Assembly (NCBI GenBank): GCA_029204225.1
Contig: CM055097.1
Span: 52,308,592 to 52,372,591, forward strand
Reading direction: 5' to 3'
Source: Diphasiastrum complanatum
Taxonomy: Eukaryota; Streptophyta; Lycopodiopsida; Lycopodiales; Lycopodiaceae
Length of the DNA: 64,000 bases
The notes beneath the pieces are model-generated. The model made no database searches. It was given only the letters and a program-made list of their open reading frames with translations, and had not been told where the DNA came from. Position 1 is the stretch's first letter. Every line of letters starts with the position of its first letter. Positions 1 through 12,200 of the stretch are shown piece after piece. A program made the translations under genes and the position numbers.

Positions 1-599
1 AAGTTACGTCCTTGTGACCCTATTGATGCATTCATGAGGCATTCTTGGGTCATGCAACCGGCTTGTGATGCAAATGGCACCCATTCACGCTAATGATGTT
101 TTGCATGCATGAACATTTCAAAAAGCTTGGGAGGTTCCTCTTGGTATATGCATTATCCCCTAGAACTCTTGCTCTCTTAGAGTGGCATAGCGGAAGCATG
201 GTGGTACTTGTACATTCCCCTGGTATATGTTGGCTTGGTGTACATGTATTCTTGGCAGAGATATTAATTATGCATTTCTAGATTCTATTAGTGCTATTTG
301 GCATTCCTAGTCTATCCATTTGATTTGAGTTGCACTTCCTCTAGTTCATGTGGATGATATGTGACACTCTTGGTCCTCACAAATTGCTTGGTGCCTTGAT
401 GTTCATACCTTGCCTTTACGTGGCACTTATGGTATGTAGCAATGAGCTTACCAAACACAGTCACTACGACAATACTTTTGTTGCTTGCCTTTCACATTCT
501 TAGTTCATTTATATAGCTTGATGTGGACTAGATCATCATTCAACAGTCATTGCATATCATTGACATATACACTTTTGCACTACTATAGTTTGCAGCATT
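1..599. other. AT-rich intergenic DNA, no gene seen
   Basis: No open frame here looks like a conserved protein, and I see no splice-compatible exon, tRNA or repeat structure. It is probably the flank or internal part of an old retroelement, because the stretch directly to the right matches a dispersed retroelement 3' region, but no coding trace remains to prove it. Confidence 0.4.
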
Positions 600-603
600 T
601 TTG

Positions 604-722
604 ATAATTTTATAACCCGCATTGAGGGCCAAGACATAAGTTTTCAATTATTTGATCTTTTATATGCCCACATTGAGGGCAATGATTTTCTTAGTAGAGG
701 AGAATTAAGAGCACTGTTGCTT
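604..722 (+). repeat. Dispersed retroelement 3'-end fragment, copy A
   Basis: This stretch contains two close copies of a GCCCACATTGAGGGC-like motif separated by an ATTTGATCTTTTA segment, then a purine-rich run (agtagaggagaattaagag) resembling a polypurine tract. The same order occurs in reverse complement near 60,215-60,345. Two dispersed copies in opposite orientation, each ending in a purine tract, suggest the junction between internal region and 3' LTR of one retrotransposon family. Neither copy has coding sequence attached. The similarity is seen directly; the retroelement assignment is inference. Confidence 0.55.
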
Positions 723-1384
723 GCTAGGCATGTCCTTAACTAGGTGCTTGGCCCTAAGTCTAGATAGGATGAACAAGGTTCCAATAAATAAAGTGGAGAC
801 ATTCATTCTTTGGCCTCTGATGTGGTCTACTCTTGAGTTCATTGAATGTGACTCATTTGCAACACTTGTCAGATTTTGACACTTATTGTCATTGATGCCC
901 ATCTAGTATTCTTCGTTGGAGACTACGATTATTCATCATTTACAACTTATATTGTTTTTATGTGATGCATACCTGTGATTGCGTCATAACTTGCTATGTA
1001 CTTGTCTTTAGGGATAATCGATGAGCATGCTTTATGTTCCCCATCATGGAATGACACAAAAGTAGAGCCCCATTTTGATAAATAGACTACCATTCGAAGG
1101 ATCCTTGACGGCGATAGTGATGGACAACTAAAGGTCAATTCAATCAAAATTCATGTTTGACAGAAAAGGAGCAACAGTCTTCACAGTTACCATAACAGAA
1201 TCCTCCTCTCTAACTTTTACCATGATGATGTCAGTATGGGTCTAATTTGTTTTGCTAGAAGACAGCTGCAACAACGATATGAAGGGATTACAATTACAAA
1301 TGACTTTAAGGACATTGGTATAATAAGTTAACCTTATTAACTTTTCAAATGTCGCGATAAACTTCTTTAATTTGACATGCTTAC
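723..1384. other. AT-rich stretch downstream of the plastid-protein exons
   Basis: If the two-exon gene on the minus strand (1,385-2,003) were complete, its remaining exons should lie here. After the GTAAGC donor at 1,384 an acceptor-like ttgttgcag is followed by only eight codons and a stop, and I find no helix-coding exon. The gene is therefore probably cut off by the retroelement remnant at 604-722. Confidence 0.4.
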
Positions 1385-2003
1385 CATAAAGCCAACCATA
1401 GCCAGGCGACCAACTTGACGTTCTTGGTTTCTGCCAAAGCCGAACCATGTGCCTGGTCCCCCCAAACCAAACTTTTGCCCCGGTTGTTCTTGTTGGTTTT
1501 CACCAGCAGATGCTTTAACTGCAAAAGTAACCATTATCATGCATGTTAGAATACAAAACTAGCATACTAACTTATTTAGACTTCTTGAATTTATGTCGAT
1601 AAAAGTATCATTGCCCATGTAATCTACGTCAACAATTTTACATTATTACATGATGTTACAGAAAGCAACATTCTAAAACAGATATTTAACACTCTGCATC
1701 TTCTGAGGTTGTCTGAAAAATTCGTAGTGTAAAACTGGGTATTTTTAGAAACTTGAGAAACTTGAGCTCACTCGATGGCTGTTTGCAGCCCAGCTAAAGA
1801 TAAAATTGAGGACACTGACCGGAAAGCTTGAGGACCCTTGTGTTTGTCCTCGTGTTTTGTGGAATTGTCGTGTTTTGTGGAATTGTGAGAAGGCGGAGAG
1901 GGCGAGCAGTAGGAGGGTGGCCCAGCTGAGATGGCGCAACCGTTGCAGGTGAAGTGGGAAAAGAGTTGACACAATTGATTTGGAGAATGCAAAAAGTTGC
2001 CAT
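1385..2003 (-). pseudogene. 5' part of a plastid LHC-like (PsbS/ELIP-like) protein gene, two exons
   Basis: Exon 1 is 2003..1820 (ATG at 2003, donor G|GTCAGT, phase 1). Exon 2 is 1518..1385 (acceptor ttttgcag, donor ATG|GTAAGC, phase 0). The phases match. The first ~60 residues begin MATF and are rich in S/T/P/N/R with almost no acidic residues. They end in a VKA|SAG-type cleavage site, typical of a chloroplast transit peptide. The mature start is Gly/Gln-rich and then carries WFGFGRNQERQVGRLAMVGF, the conserved first-helix entry of the LHC superfamily. PsbS (FGFTK..E..VGR.AM.GF) and ELIPs (NGRLAMVGF) are the nearest known forms. These are thylakoid proteins of photoprotection. No third exon with the rest of the helix was found, so this is a truncated gene. 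Exon structure is seen; the family is recognised from the motif; the exact member is uncertain. Confidence 0.6.
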
Positions 2004-2107
2004 TCCACCGCTGCCTTTTCTTCTTCTTTGCACCTACATAAAAAAACTCCTCCTCCTCCTCCTCCTGCTCCTCTGAGCCTGCCTTGGGCATCTTGTATGT
2101 ACTATAT

Positions 2108-2460
2108 AAATGGCCGGGCAAAGGCCATTTTGCCCAAAACGCCAAAACGATTTTCAAAAATTTTTAGGAAAAGCCCGGAACCGAGCTTAAAATTTTTGGA
2201 AAGCCGAACCAGGCAAAGTGGCCTTTACCCCGCCCGTTCCATTGCGTAATAGGTACTTTGACTTTTTTTTTCATATGTCCATTATGAAGCATAATAAGCA
2301 ATTGGACTTCAAATGACCAGTTTGAACATGCCACATGGACATCCAGTCTAGACATGCCACATGGCAGTTGTACGTACGTGCAGGCTATAAAAGTACATGT
2401 ATATATTTTAATGTGTTCAAAAAATGGGTAGAATAGTCACAAAGTATCCATTGCGTATTA
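2108..2460. repeat. Foldback/MITE-like element, copy 1
   Basis: The left part holds diverged inverted arms (AATGGCCGGGC against GCCCGTTCCATT) around an AT-rich core. The right part, 2241-2460, starts ATTGCGTAATAGGTACTTTG and ends CAAAGTATCCATTGCGTA, so its ends are inverted (TACTTTG/CAAAGTA). The same arrangement, including internal AAGCATAA and GCCACATGGCA words, recurs at 32,695-33,000. There is no coding capacity. It lies just upstream of the plastid-protein exons and ends about 100 bp from the start codon, so it may have supplied or disrupted promoter sequence. Confidence 0.6.
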
Positions 2461-2684
2461 ATAAGTAATAGATAGATAGGCCGCTTTCAGCCACCCACCC
2501 ATACAAAGCAAGCAATTTCATTTTTTTGGGCAAAAATACAATGCCCTTCCCCAGCGTAGAAACCGTTGAGTTTTTTTTTCCATAAATTTTTTTATTTTTA
2601 ATAATTTTAGGGCCATATTCATCGTACTCACTTGTTTGCGGCTTGTGTTACCAAGAATAATAAATCCAAGATTTATGTTAATGT

Positions 2685-2845
2685 CCGATTTTTTAAAAAT
2701 AGTAATGAATACTTTATGCAAATTTTTAAAAATAGTAATTGTACCTTAAAGATTGTAAGATATTTATGTGACTTTTTAAAAATACTAACTATACTTTACA
2801 AGTGTAAAGTATCTATTACTCATGTATTTTTTAAATAATAATTTC
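2685..2845. repeat. AT-rich short tandem array (TTTTTAAAAATA units)
   Basis: Four copies of a TTTTTTAAAAATA(C/G)TAA word start near 2689, 2723, 2773 and 2826 and are separated by 34-53 bases of related AT-rich sequence. The unit contains the self-complementary TTTTTAAAAA. I see no gene in it. Confidence 0.5.
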
Positions 2846-5379
<2,534 letters not shown>

Positions 5380-5864
5380 TTATTGCCCACATTAGTGAAG
5401 TTGTGGTGGAAAGAGGCACCTAGAACATAGTTTCAAATGGCAAACTCATCACGAATGATGTTCTTGAGGACCAAACTGATAAGTGTTCACCTGGAAAAAA
5501 ATGAGAGGATATGGTTCTTATTTCACGCGAATTGAGTAGTTATGAGACCCATTAATTGCTATTGTTGAACCAATAAGAGATATAGAGCTTGTTCACACAG
5601 CAATGACTGATCTATCTAAAAACTTCCAAATGTTTGCAAGCGGGTTCGAGGAAGAGATTACCAATGTTCGAGGATCTTCACATCATCCTATTATATGAAG
5701 AACATAGGCAAGAAGTGGTAAAATCTCGACAACCCTCATCGGAAGAGCAAGCAATGCTAGCTAAGGGGAAGCATAAATACAAGAAACTCCCCAAGAAATC
5801 GTTTAATGATGTTGATGAAGAATCATCATTGTCTTGTTTTGAATTAGAAGTTTTTTCAAACTGA
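5380..5864 (+). pseudogene. Degenerate Ty1/copia gag fragment
   Basis: The clearest frame is 5634-5864. It contains LYEEHRQEVVKS and a Lys-rich AMLAKGKHKYKK stretch, like the end of the copia gag (UBN2-type) region before the zinc knuckle, where 'LL.EE.R' precedes basic residues. Upstream pieces (ELVHTAMTDLSKNFQ) lie in other frames with stops between them. No protease, integrase or LTR is attached. The assignment rests on this short resemblance only. Confidence 0.4.
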
Positions 5865-6193
5865 ATTCTTGTAGTATTATCTTTTACTTGGACATTTAGA
5901 TGAATATTCGTTGGCATGATTTTGGTTGTTGCAAGTTGCTAGCTTGTTTCATTAAATAATTTCATGGTATATTCCCATTTGTCCTTCTAAAGCTTCTCTT
6001 CACAATTGATAGCCAATTGCATCAACACTGACATAGATTATATTAAGCTCTAGTTGGAGTGGATCAAGATAACAGTGAGGATAAGATGACAACAAAAGTA
6101 GTAGTCCACAAAACTCAATCATTGTCTTATTTCCATTCAAAAGTAGGGATAGTCAATATGCCTTGCAATTTATTATTTCTTATTAGTGCACAG

Positions 6194-6298
6194 CTCAGCA
6201 GGACAGGGCCCCCAGTTGGGTCCCGACGTGCAGTCGGCCACGTCAGTGACATGTGGCACACTTGGCAGCCGCCTACTGTGGTGTTAGAAACTATTACA
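6194..6298 (+). repeat. 5' LTR remnant of the chromovirus
   Basis: It matches the 3' LTR from TCAGCAGGACAGGGCCC to GTTAG(A/G)AACTATTACA. Compared with the 3' LTR it lacks the first ~165 bases. It also lacks an internal ~90-base block (between GGCAGCCGC and CTACTGTGG) that contains the likely TATA region. It is therefore promoterless. Confidence 0.85.
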
Positions 6299-6300
6299 CT

Positions 6301-6312
6301 AGTATCAGAGCC
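6301..6312 (+). promoter_or_regulatory. tRNA-iMet primer binding site of the chromovirus
   Basis: AGTATCAGAGCC lies two bases after the LTR end. It differs by one base from the usual plant TGGTATCAGAGCC, which pairs with the 3' end of initiator Met-tRNA. About 950 bases of leader without a clear gene follow before gag. Confidence 0.8.
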
Positions 6313-7268
6313 ATCTCCATCCTAGGGGATTTAGTTTTTAGTAGTGGAGAAAGTAGCTATATTGCTCAGAACTTCTTCAAATTTTCAGAAATCTACAAGG
6401 CAGATCCAGTGCTGGAAGACTAGCTTTCTACTGTGAAAATCTCCATTGAATCATCTTCCTTTCAGTTGGAATATGGGTTAGATTTCTGAGACAGATCCAT
6501 CGCTGTAGAGACAGCTATCTGACAAGGAAATCTCAATACAATCTTGAGTCATCTGAGCGGAAATCAAAGTTGTGTTGTAGCATAGATCCGTCGCTGCAAT
6601 CTTAGAGATTTAGTTCCGATTTCCATGGGTAAATTGCTAATATCTGAGTGGATTTTGGAAATGAAGTAAGGTACAGGTCCAGCGCTGCAAATTCAGGGTT
6701 TAAGCCTGATTTTGGAGAACCAACCTATGAAATCTAGACCAGATTCAGAGTAGTAGGGACTTGGTGGACTAGCGTTTTTGGGATGCAGGTCTAGCGTGGG
6801 TCTTCCTAGTTGTTTATCTATATATTTTTCAAGCAGGGTTCGTGTCAGAGAAAGCATATTGACCAGTGAGCAGGGGACCTTTGAAATTCGGAAATTTGCA
6901 AGTGGATTTGGGCTTCAAATCGGGTTTTTCAGAACCAACACAGTAGCTGTCAGATCAACGAGGGGGGGATAGCAAAAAAAATTCAGATCTTTTGCATTTT
7001 TTTCGCCTCCTATTCGGATTTCTCAGAACCACAAGTCTGAAAGCAGTTGAAAAAGAGCTAAGAGGGCTTTTCTTGATTCTCTCTATGGAAGTACAGTTCT
7101 CAGAAAGAGCTAAGTTTGCTTTCCTTTCTTTGTACAGTTGTAAATTAGTCTTTCTGACTTTTTTTTATCAGAAGTTAAGGTACCTCTCTTTCAGTTCTAA
7201 AAATTACCACTCCTCAGGGACCTGATCAACCCCCAGAGAGAGGCATCGATGAGCTTGAAACAGAAGCC

Positions 7269-8300
7269 TTGGCTTACAGTAAAGGAAAAGAACCAATGGA
7301 AATGGAAGAACAGGAACAGTTCATCGAAGAACTCGACGAACTGGTTACCAAGGAGCAGTTTCTCCACTTGGTAACAAAAGTGGACGAACTGAAGTTGGCA
7401 TTAGCCAATTTCAAGTCCAGTGTGGATGACTCGTTCACTGAACTCAAAGACTTATTGAGTTCCGCGAAAGGAAGCCTTCCCTCCACTTCTCAGTTTTCCC
7501 CTTCTCCACTTTCATCAGTTTCGGGTGAGACTTTGTGGTCTCACCCCAGTGTCTTTAAAGATTTAAAGCCTCCTACTTTTATTGGGGAAGAGAAGGATAG
7601 AAATGCAGATATTCTACAAACCTTCCTCAGCAAATGGAAGAACATTCATGCTCTTAAACAGACCCCTGACCATTTGCAAGCAATGGAGGCCAGTCTTTCC
7701 TTAGGGCCCATGGCCTATAAGTGGTGGTTAAATCTCCAGGAGACTAGGCATACTCCCCGGTCATGGAAAGCTTTTGAAGAAGCTTTCCTAAGAGAATTCC
7801 TACCCGAAAATGAACTTGATAGAGCCTGGGAAGCCTGGGAAAGAACATTAATGGACAAGTCCCTTATCCAATATATCTTGCAGTACCGAGAAGCAATTTT
7901 AAAGATTAAAAATATGGATGATTATTAGAAAATCAGGGGATTTGTTCGTGGAAGATGAATATAAAGTAGAGGTCCAGAGAAACTCGCCTACTACCCTTGA
8001 GCAAGCTCTCAGATATGCTCAAATCTATGATAATTCAGTGGGTAGGCAGAGGGCAAGACAGAAGCCCCTTTCTGAGCAGCCTCCTCAGAAAGACTTTCAA
8101 TTTAAAAAGAAATTTTTAAAAAGAAAGAAAGAAGATAAAGTTAAAGGTGAAGCTCCTCAAGAAACGCCTTTCACTCATACAGCCCTTAAAACCAGAAGAT
8201 TTTGAAAAAGCCAAACAGGAACGTTTGTCCTTTGTGTGTATGGGCAAGGGACACACAGTCAGACAGTGTCCCAAGGGGCCTTTCACTAAAAAAGATAAGA
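7269..8300 (+). pseudogene. Chromovirus gag (broken)
   Basis: The first frame (7269-7928) starts MAYSKGKEPMEMEE and has a coiled-coil-like acidic N-terminus. It then carries the retrotransposon gag core (LGPMAYKWWLNLQE, SWKAFEEAFLREFLP, W.AWERTLM), with aromatic and acidic positions typical of the Retrotrans_gag family. The frame shifts near 7,920 into 7918-8205, which has a Lys/Arg-rich tail (FKKKFLKRKKEDK). It shifts again near 8,200 to a frame with a CCHC-like box, FVCMGKGHTVRQCP. The first cysteine spacing is irregular, so the zinc knuckle may be damaged. It would package element RNA. Confidence 0.8.
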
Positions 8301-10330
8301 AACAAGTTCATCTTGTTCAAACTGTAAGTTTTCCCAGTGACTCGCCAGCTTACGAGATCAAAGTGTATCATGAAGATCATGAACACTGTTGCCAGTTGAC
8401 CTCTGCAATGCTAGCGAGACCCTTCAGCTTTGGGCCACTACGTATGCACAGGAAAGTTGGTAACCAGTCAGTAAGAGTTATGGTTGATGATGGGGCAACC
8501 CATAATTTCATCATCTACACCCTGGTTAAAAAGCTTAAACTTCCAGAAGTACCTAGTCAGCATAGGTACATAGTTTCACTAGCTAAGGGTGAAGATAAGA
8601 AAATCTGAAAAACTATGGTAAGTAACTTAAATCTTGGTATTCAGGGGTAACAAGATGAAATAAACTTTCAGATAATGCACTTGGATCACATAGACATTGT
8701 TCTCGGGAGAGATTGGCTCTACAGTTTAGGACCTTCCCTCCACAAAAATTATCAGGAAAACACCCTCAACTTTCAACATAAAGGCCGAGAGATCCAGTTG
8801 CATGGGGAGCATGATGTTCCCAACAGTCCTATGGTCTGTAGTTCAGAGCTCTGTCAGCTAATCAGAGACGATGACCATCAGGTATATTTATGTGACTTTC
8901 AGTTTATTCCTGAAGTTTCTATTTCTAGTTCTATACAGCATAAAATCAGTAAATTAGAAACTTTATTATCTAAATTTAAAGATGTTTTTCCTGAAGATTT
9001 GCCACATGGTTTGCCACCTGGCAGAGAGGTAGATCATGTAATAAACCTAGTACCAAGTACACCACCTGTTTCTAAACCTCCGTATCAGGTCAGCTGAACA
9101 GATGATGAGGAAATAACTAGGCAGTTAACAAATTATCTTGGGAAAGGCCAAATTCAGACTAGTAGTTCACCATGGGCCTCACCAGTCCTATTGGTGAAAA
9201 AGAAAGAGGGGTCTATGCGTCTTTGCGTAGATTACAGAGCCCTCAATAAAGTCACAATAAAGAATAAGTACCCTATGCCTCGGGCAGACGAGTTGTTTGA
9301 TCAACTCGACGGGGCTAAATTTTTCAGTAAAATAGACCTCAGATCGGGATATCATCAAGTCCGTATAAAATCGGAAGATGTCTCAAAAACAGCCTTTAGG
9401 ACTCATCATGGTCATTATGAGTTTAAGGTGATGCCATTTGGGCTCACAAATGCTCCAGCTACCTTTATGACCTTGATGAACAGTGTTCTCAGACCATATT
9501 TGGGTAAGTTTGTAGTCGTATTTTTAGATGACATCCTTGTCTACAGCAAAATAAGGAAGGAGCATCTAAAACACCTCAAATAGATGTTTCGACTGCTCAG
9601 AAAACATAAGCTTTATGCTAAACAATCCAAGTGGTGTGAATTCTTCATTGAAGAAGTAGCATATTTGGGTCACATTATCTCGTCAAATGGGATTAAGACG
9701 GACCCAAATAAGGTTAAAGCCATACTCAATTGGATGAGACCTCAAAATATTTTGGAACTTCAGATCTTTCTTGGTTTGGCGGGATACTACAGACGATTTG
9801 TCAAGGAATATGCTCAGATAGCAGTTCCCATGGCAAATATTCTTAAGGGGAAGGGAAAGGAGTTCATTTGGGAGTCCGCACAGCAGGAGAGCTTTGATGC
9901 TCTCAAAACAGCCTTAGCTACAGCACCAGTTTTAAAGTCGTCGACCCCAATCAGCCATTTGTGATCGAAACAGATGCTAGCGACTTTGTAGTTGGTGCTG
10001 TACTAACTCAGGGTGGATGACCAGTTGCGTTCGAGAGTAAAAAACTCGAGCCAGTTCAGACTAGGTATAGTGCCTATGAAAAGGAACTCTTTTCTATAGT
10101 CCATGCCCTTAAGACTTGGAGGCATTATTTGTATGGTGCCAACTTTGAGGTCCTGACAGACCATGAAAGTCTCAGATACCTTTGCAATCACCTTAGCTTA
10201 GAGGTCGGAAAGCTCGTTGGGCAGAGTTGATGCAAGGGTTTGATATGTCTATCAGATATAGATAGGAGAAATTCAATACAGTAGCAGATGCCCTTAGCAA
10301 AATGCCTATGGTAAACGAGCTGAGTTTTAC
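8300..10330 (+). pseudogene. Chromovirus protease, reverse transcriptase and RNase H (broken)
   Basis: Protease: VMVDDGATHNFI (near 8,480-8,515) takes the place of the usual L(V/I)D(S/T)GA(S/T)HNF. RT: an N-terminal [45 protein letters not shown] and the catalytic FLDDILVYS are all readable (9,180-9,550). RNase [22 protein letters not shown] and DHESL (9,960-10,190) with a frameshift near 9,945 and another near 10,200. In-frame stops fall before TDDEE (9,097), before MFRLL (9,583) and in GG*PVAF (10,018). All are sites where CGA or CAG is expected from the family, so C-to-T decay explains them. Confidence 0.88.
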
Positions 10331-10389
10331 TCAGATTCGTAATGAGTTACTCGAGTCCTTGAGAGGGAAGTGCCAACATGATGCATTCT

Positions 10390-11830
10390 TCTCTACTATC
10401 TAGAACTCAGTCCAGAGCAGACTCCAGAACCAGTTCCCGAGGCTGGTGCCAGTTCATCCAACAATACGACGGCTTCCGTTGAGGATGATGATGAGTCCGA
10501 GTATACGTCGTCAGATGACGTTGAGGATTCTGAGCCTGTATTACCCAAGCAAACCCTAGTGGTTGAGGGTCAGTTGACTCAAGGATTCAAATGGAAACAG
10601 TATTCCATTCAGGATGAGTACTTGCTCTATAGAAATAGAGTATGTGTCCCCAATTCAGAGGATTATAGGCAACAGCTCCTATATAAATGTCATGAAAATC
10701 CTAGTGCGGGACACCCAGGCATACAGAAGACCTATGAGCTTCTTCGTAGGCAATTTTTATGGCCCAGTATGAGAAAGGACGTCCAACAGTATGTAACCAA
10801 TTACCAGAAATGTCAAGTAAACAAAGCAGAGCGTTTAAAGACAGGAGGGTTGTTGCAGCCCGTAGAAATACCAGCTGATAAATGGGAGAGTATCTCCATG
10901 GATTTTATATTAGGTTAGCGAGGTTATTTGTAGACGGGCTATTTAAATTGTACGGTCTACCTTTGGGCATAGTCAACGACCGGGACAGTAAGTTTAATGG
11001 AAAATTTTGGAGGGCGGTATTCCATCATCTCCATACTAAACTTAATATGAGTACCACCGACCATCCACAGACGGACGGTCAAACAGAGAGGATAAATCAG
11101 GTGCTAGAGGATATGCTTCATGCATACGTCAACAAGAAGCAGACTAATTGGGAGGAGTATCTCTCAATATTAGAGTTTGCTTGTAACAATACCAAACATT
11201 TAGCTATGGGATACAGCCCATTTAAGCTGATGTACGGTTTTCAGCCACGCTCACCCATAGTTGTAGGGCTTAAACAAGAAAAAGTTGAAGCAGCCAGAAA
11301 CTTTTTAGAGGACCTAAACCAGATGATAGAACATGCTAGGCATAGCATCAGGCAGTCCCAGGATTGAGCCAGGCATTATGCAGATCCACACAGACGGGAT
11401 GTGCAGTTTTCCACTGGTGAGAAAGTCTACTTGAGAGTCCCAGTTGACTCTAAAACACTCAAATCAGGAGTGTGTGCTAAGGTGTCTCCAAGGTATTGTG
11501 GTCCCTTTACCATCAGTAGGAGACTAGGCGAGGTCACCTATGAACTAGAACTCCCACACAGTAGTAAGGTTTTTCTAGTCTTTCAAGTAAGTCAATTATG
11601 AAAAGCCTTAACCAGATCAAAAAATTTGGTAGGGAATAGTGTTCTAGTTCTCCTATAGCAACCTCCCCATGAACCAGAGGAGATTCTTGATAGTAGAGAG
11701 ACACAAACTCCTCATACTCTATATCGAGAATATCTGGTCAAGTGGAATGATCAGCCTGTTGAGAATGCCACTTGGGAAAGAGGCAACGTCCTTCGCAAGA
11801 TTTTGTCTTAGAGGACCAAGACGGTTCTTA
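10390..11830 (+). pseudogene. Chromovirus integrase with core deletion, plus chromodomain-like tail
   Basis: An acidic linker (10,400-10,560) leads into the HHCC zinc finger and helix (CHENPSAGHPGIQKTYELL, then Y..C..C). The core starts with SISMDFILG and then jumps at about 10,916 to LARLFVDGLFKLYGLP. The segment with the second part of the first beta sheet is lost and the frame shifts. The later core is present: NDRDSKFNGKFW, DHPQTDGQTERIN. The C-terminus has the GPF(T/K)I box (CGPFTISRRLGEVTYEL). A separate frame near 11,670-11,790 reads like a chromodomain (YREYLVKWNDQ, ENATWE). Chromodomains target heterochromatin. The element cannot integrate in this state. Confidence 0.85.
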
Positions 11831-11842
11831 AGGGAGAGAGAG
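11829..11842 (+). other. Polypurine tract of the chromovirus
   Basis: TAAGGGAGAGAGAG directly precedes the TGTTACGA start of the 3' LTR, the expected place for the plus-strand primer. Confidence 0.75.
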
Positions 11843-12200
11843 TGTTACGAGCTCGTGACCAGTGCCGAACCCTAGAGAACACAGGTAGGTCAGATACCAC
11901 AGTCAGGGTTGTGTCCAGAGTACACGACCAACAGGGCAAGTCAATGTGAGTAGTGTTCCCCAGCATGGTCCATAGCCATGGCAGGCCCAACACAGTCTAG
12001 GGACCCTTTCAGCAGGACAGGGCCCCTAGTTGGGTCCCGACGTGCAGTTGGCCACGTTAGTGACACGTGGCCGACACTTGGCAGCCGCATGCTATCAGTC
12101 CTCACACTGGGCTAGGAGGGGCTTACTCTATATCAGGGAGTAGGCAAGATTGGGTGGATCAGTTAGTGTTTGCCCTACTGTGGTGTTAGGAACTATTACA
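11843..12200 (+). repeat. 3' LTR of the chromovirus
   Basis: 358 bases starting TGTTACGAGCTC and ending AACTATTACA (TG...CA). It contains ACTCTATATCAGGG as a plausible TATA region and shares its last ~190 bases with the 5' remnant. The boundary with the following gypsy pol is exact, which suggests an insertion site, but the matching left flank has been lost, so no target duplication can be shown. Confidence 0.85.

Larger units (their letters stand above)
6194..12200 (+). mobile_element. Decayed Ty3/gypsy chromovirus with both LTR remnants
   Basis: Order seen: truncated 5' LTR (6194-6298), tRNA-iMet primer site (6301-6312), gag with basic C-terminus, aspartic protease, reverse transcriptase, RNase H, integrase, a C-terminal chromodomain-like segment, polypurine tract AAGGGAGAGAGAG and 3' LTR (11843-12200). 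RT before integrase defines Ty3/gypsy; the chromodomain defines the chromovirus branch. The reading frame is broken by several frameshifts and in-frame stops, and part of the integrase core is deleted, so it cannot be autonomous. It ends directly against a second gypsy pol (12,201 on), so it was inserted into, or recombined next to, an older element. Confidence 0.9.

Noticed and set aside
9097-11366. Recoding of the TGA and TAG codons in the chromovirus pol
   Set aside because: Stops coexist with frameshifts and a core deletion in the same element, so decay is the simpler explanation.
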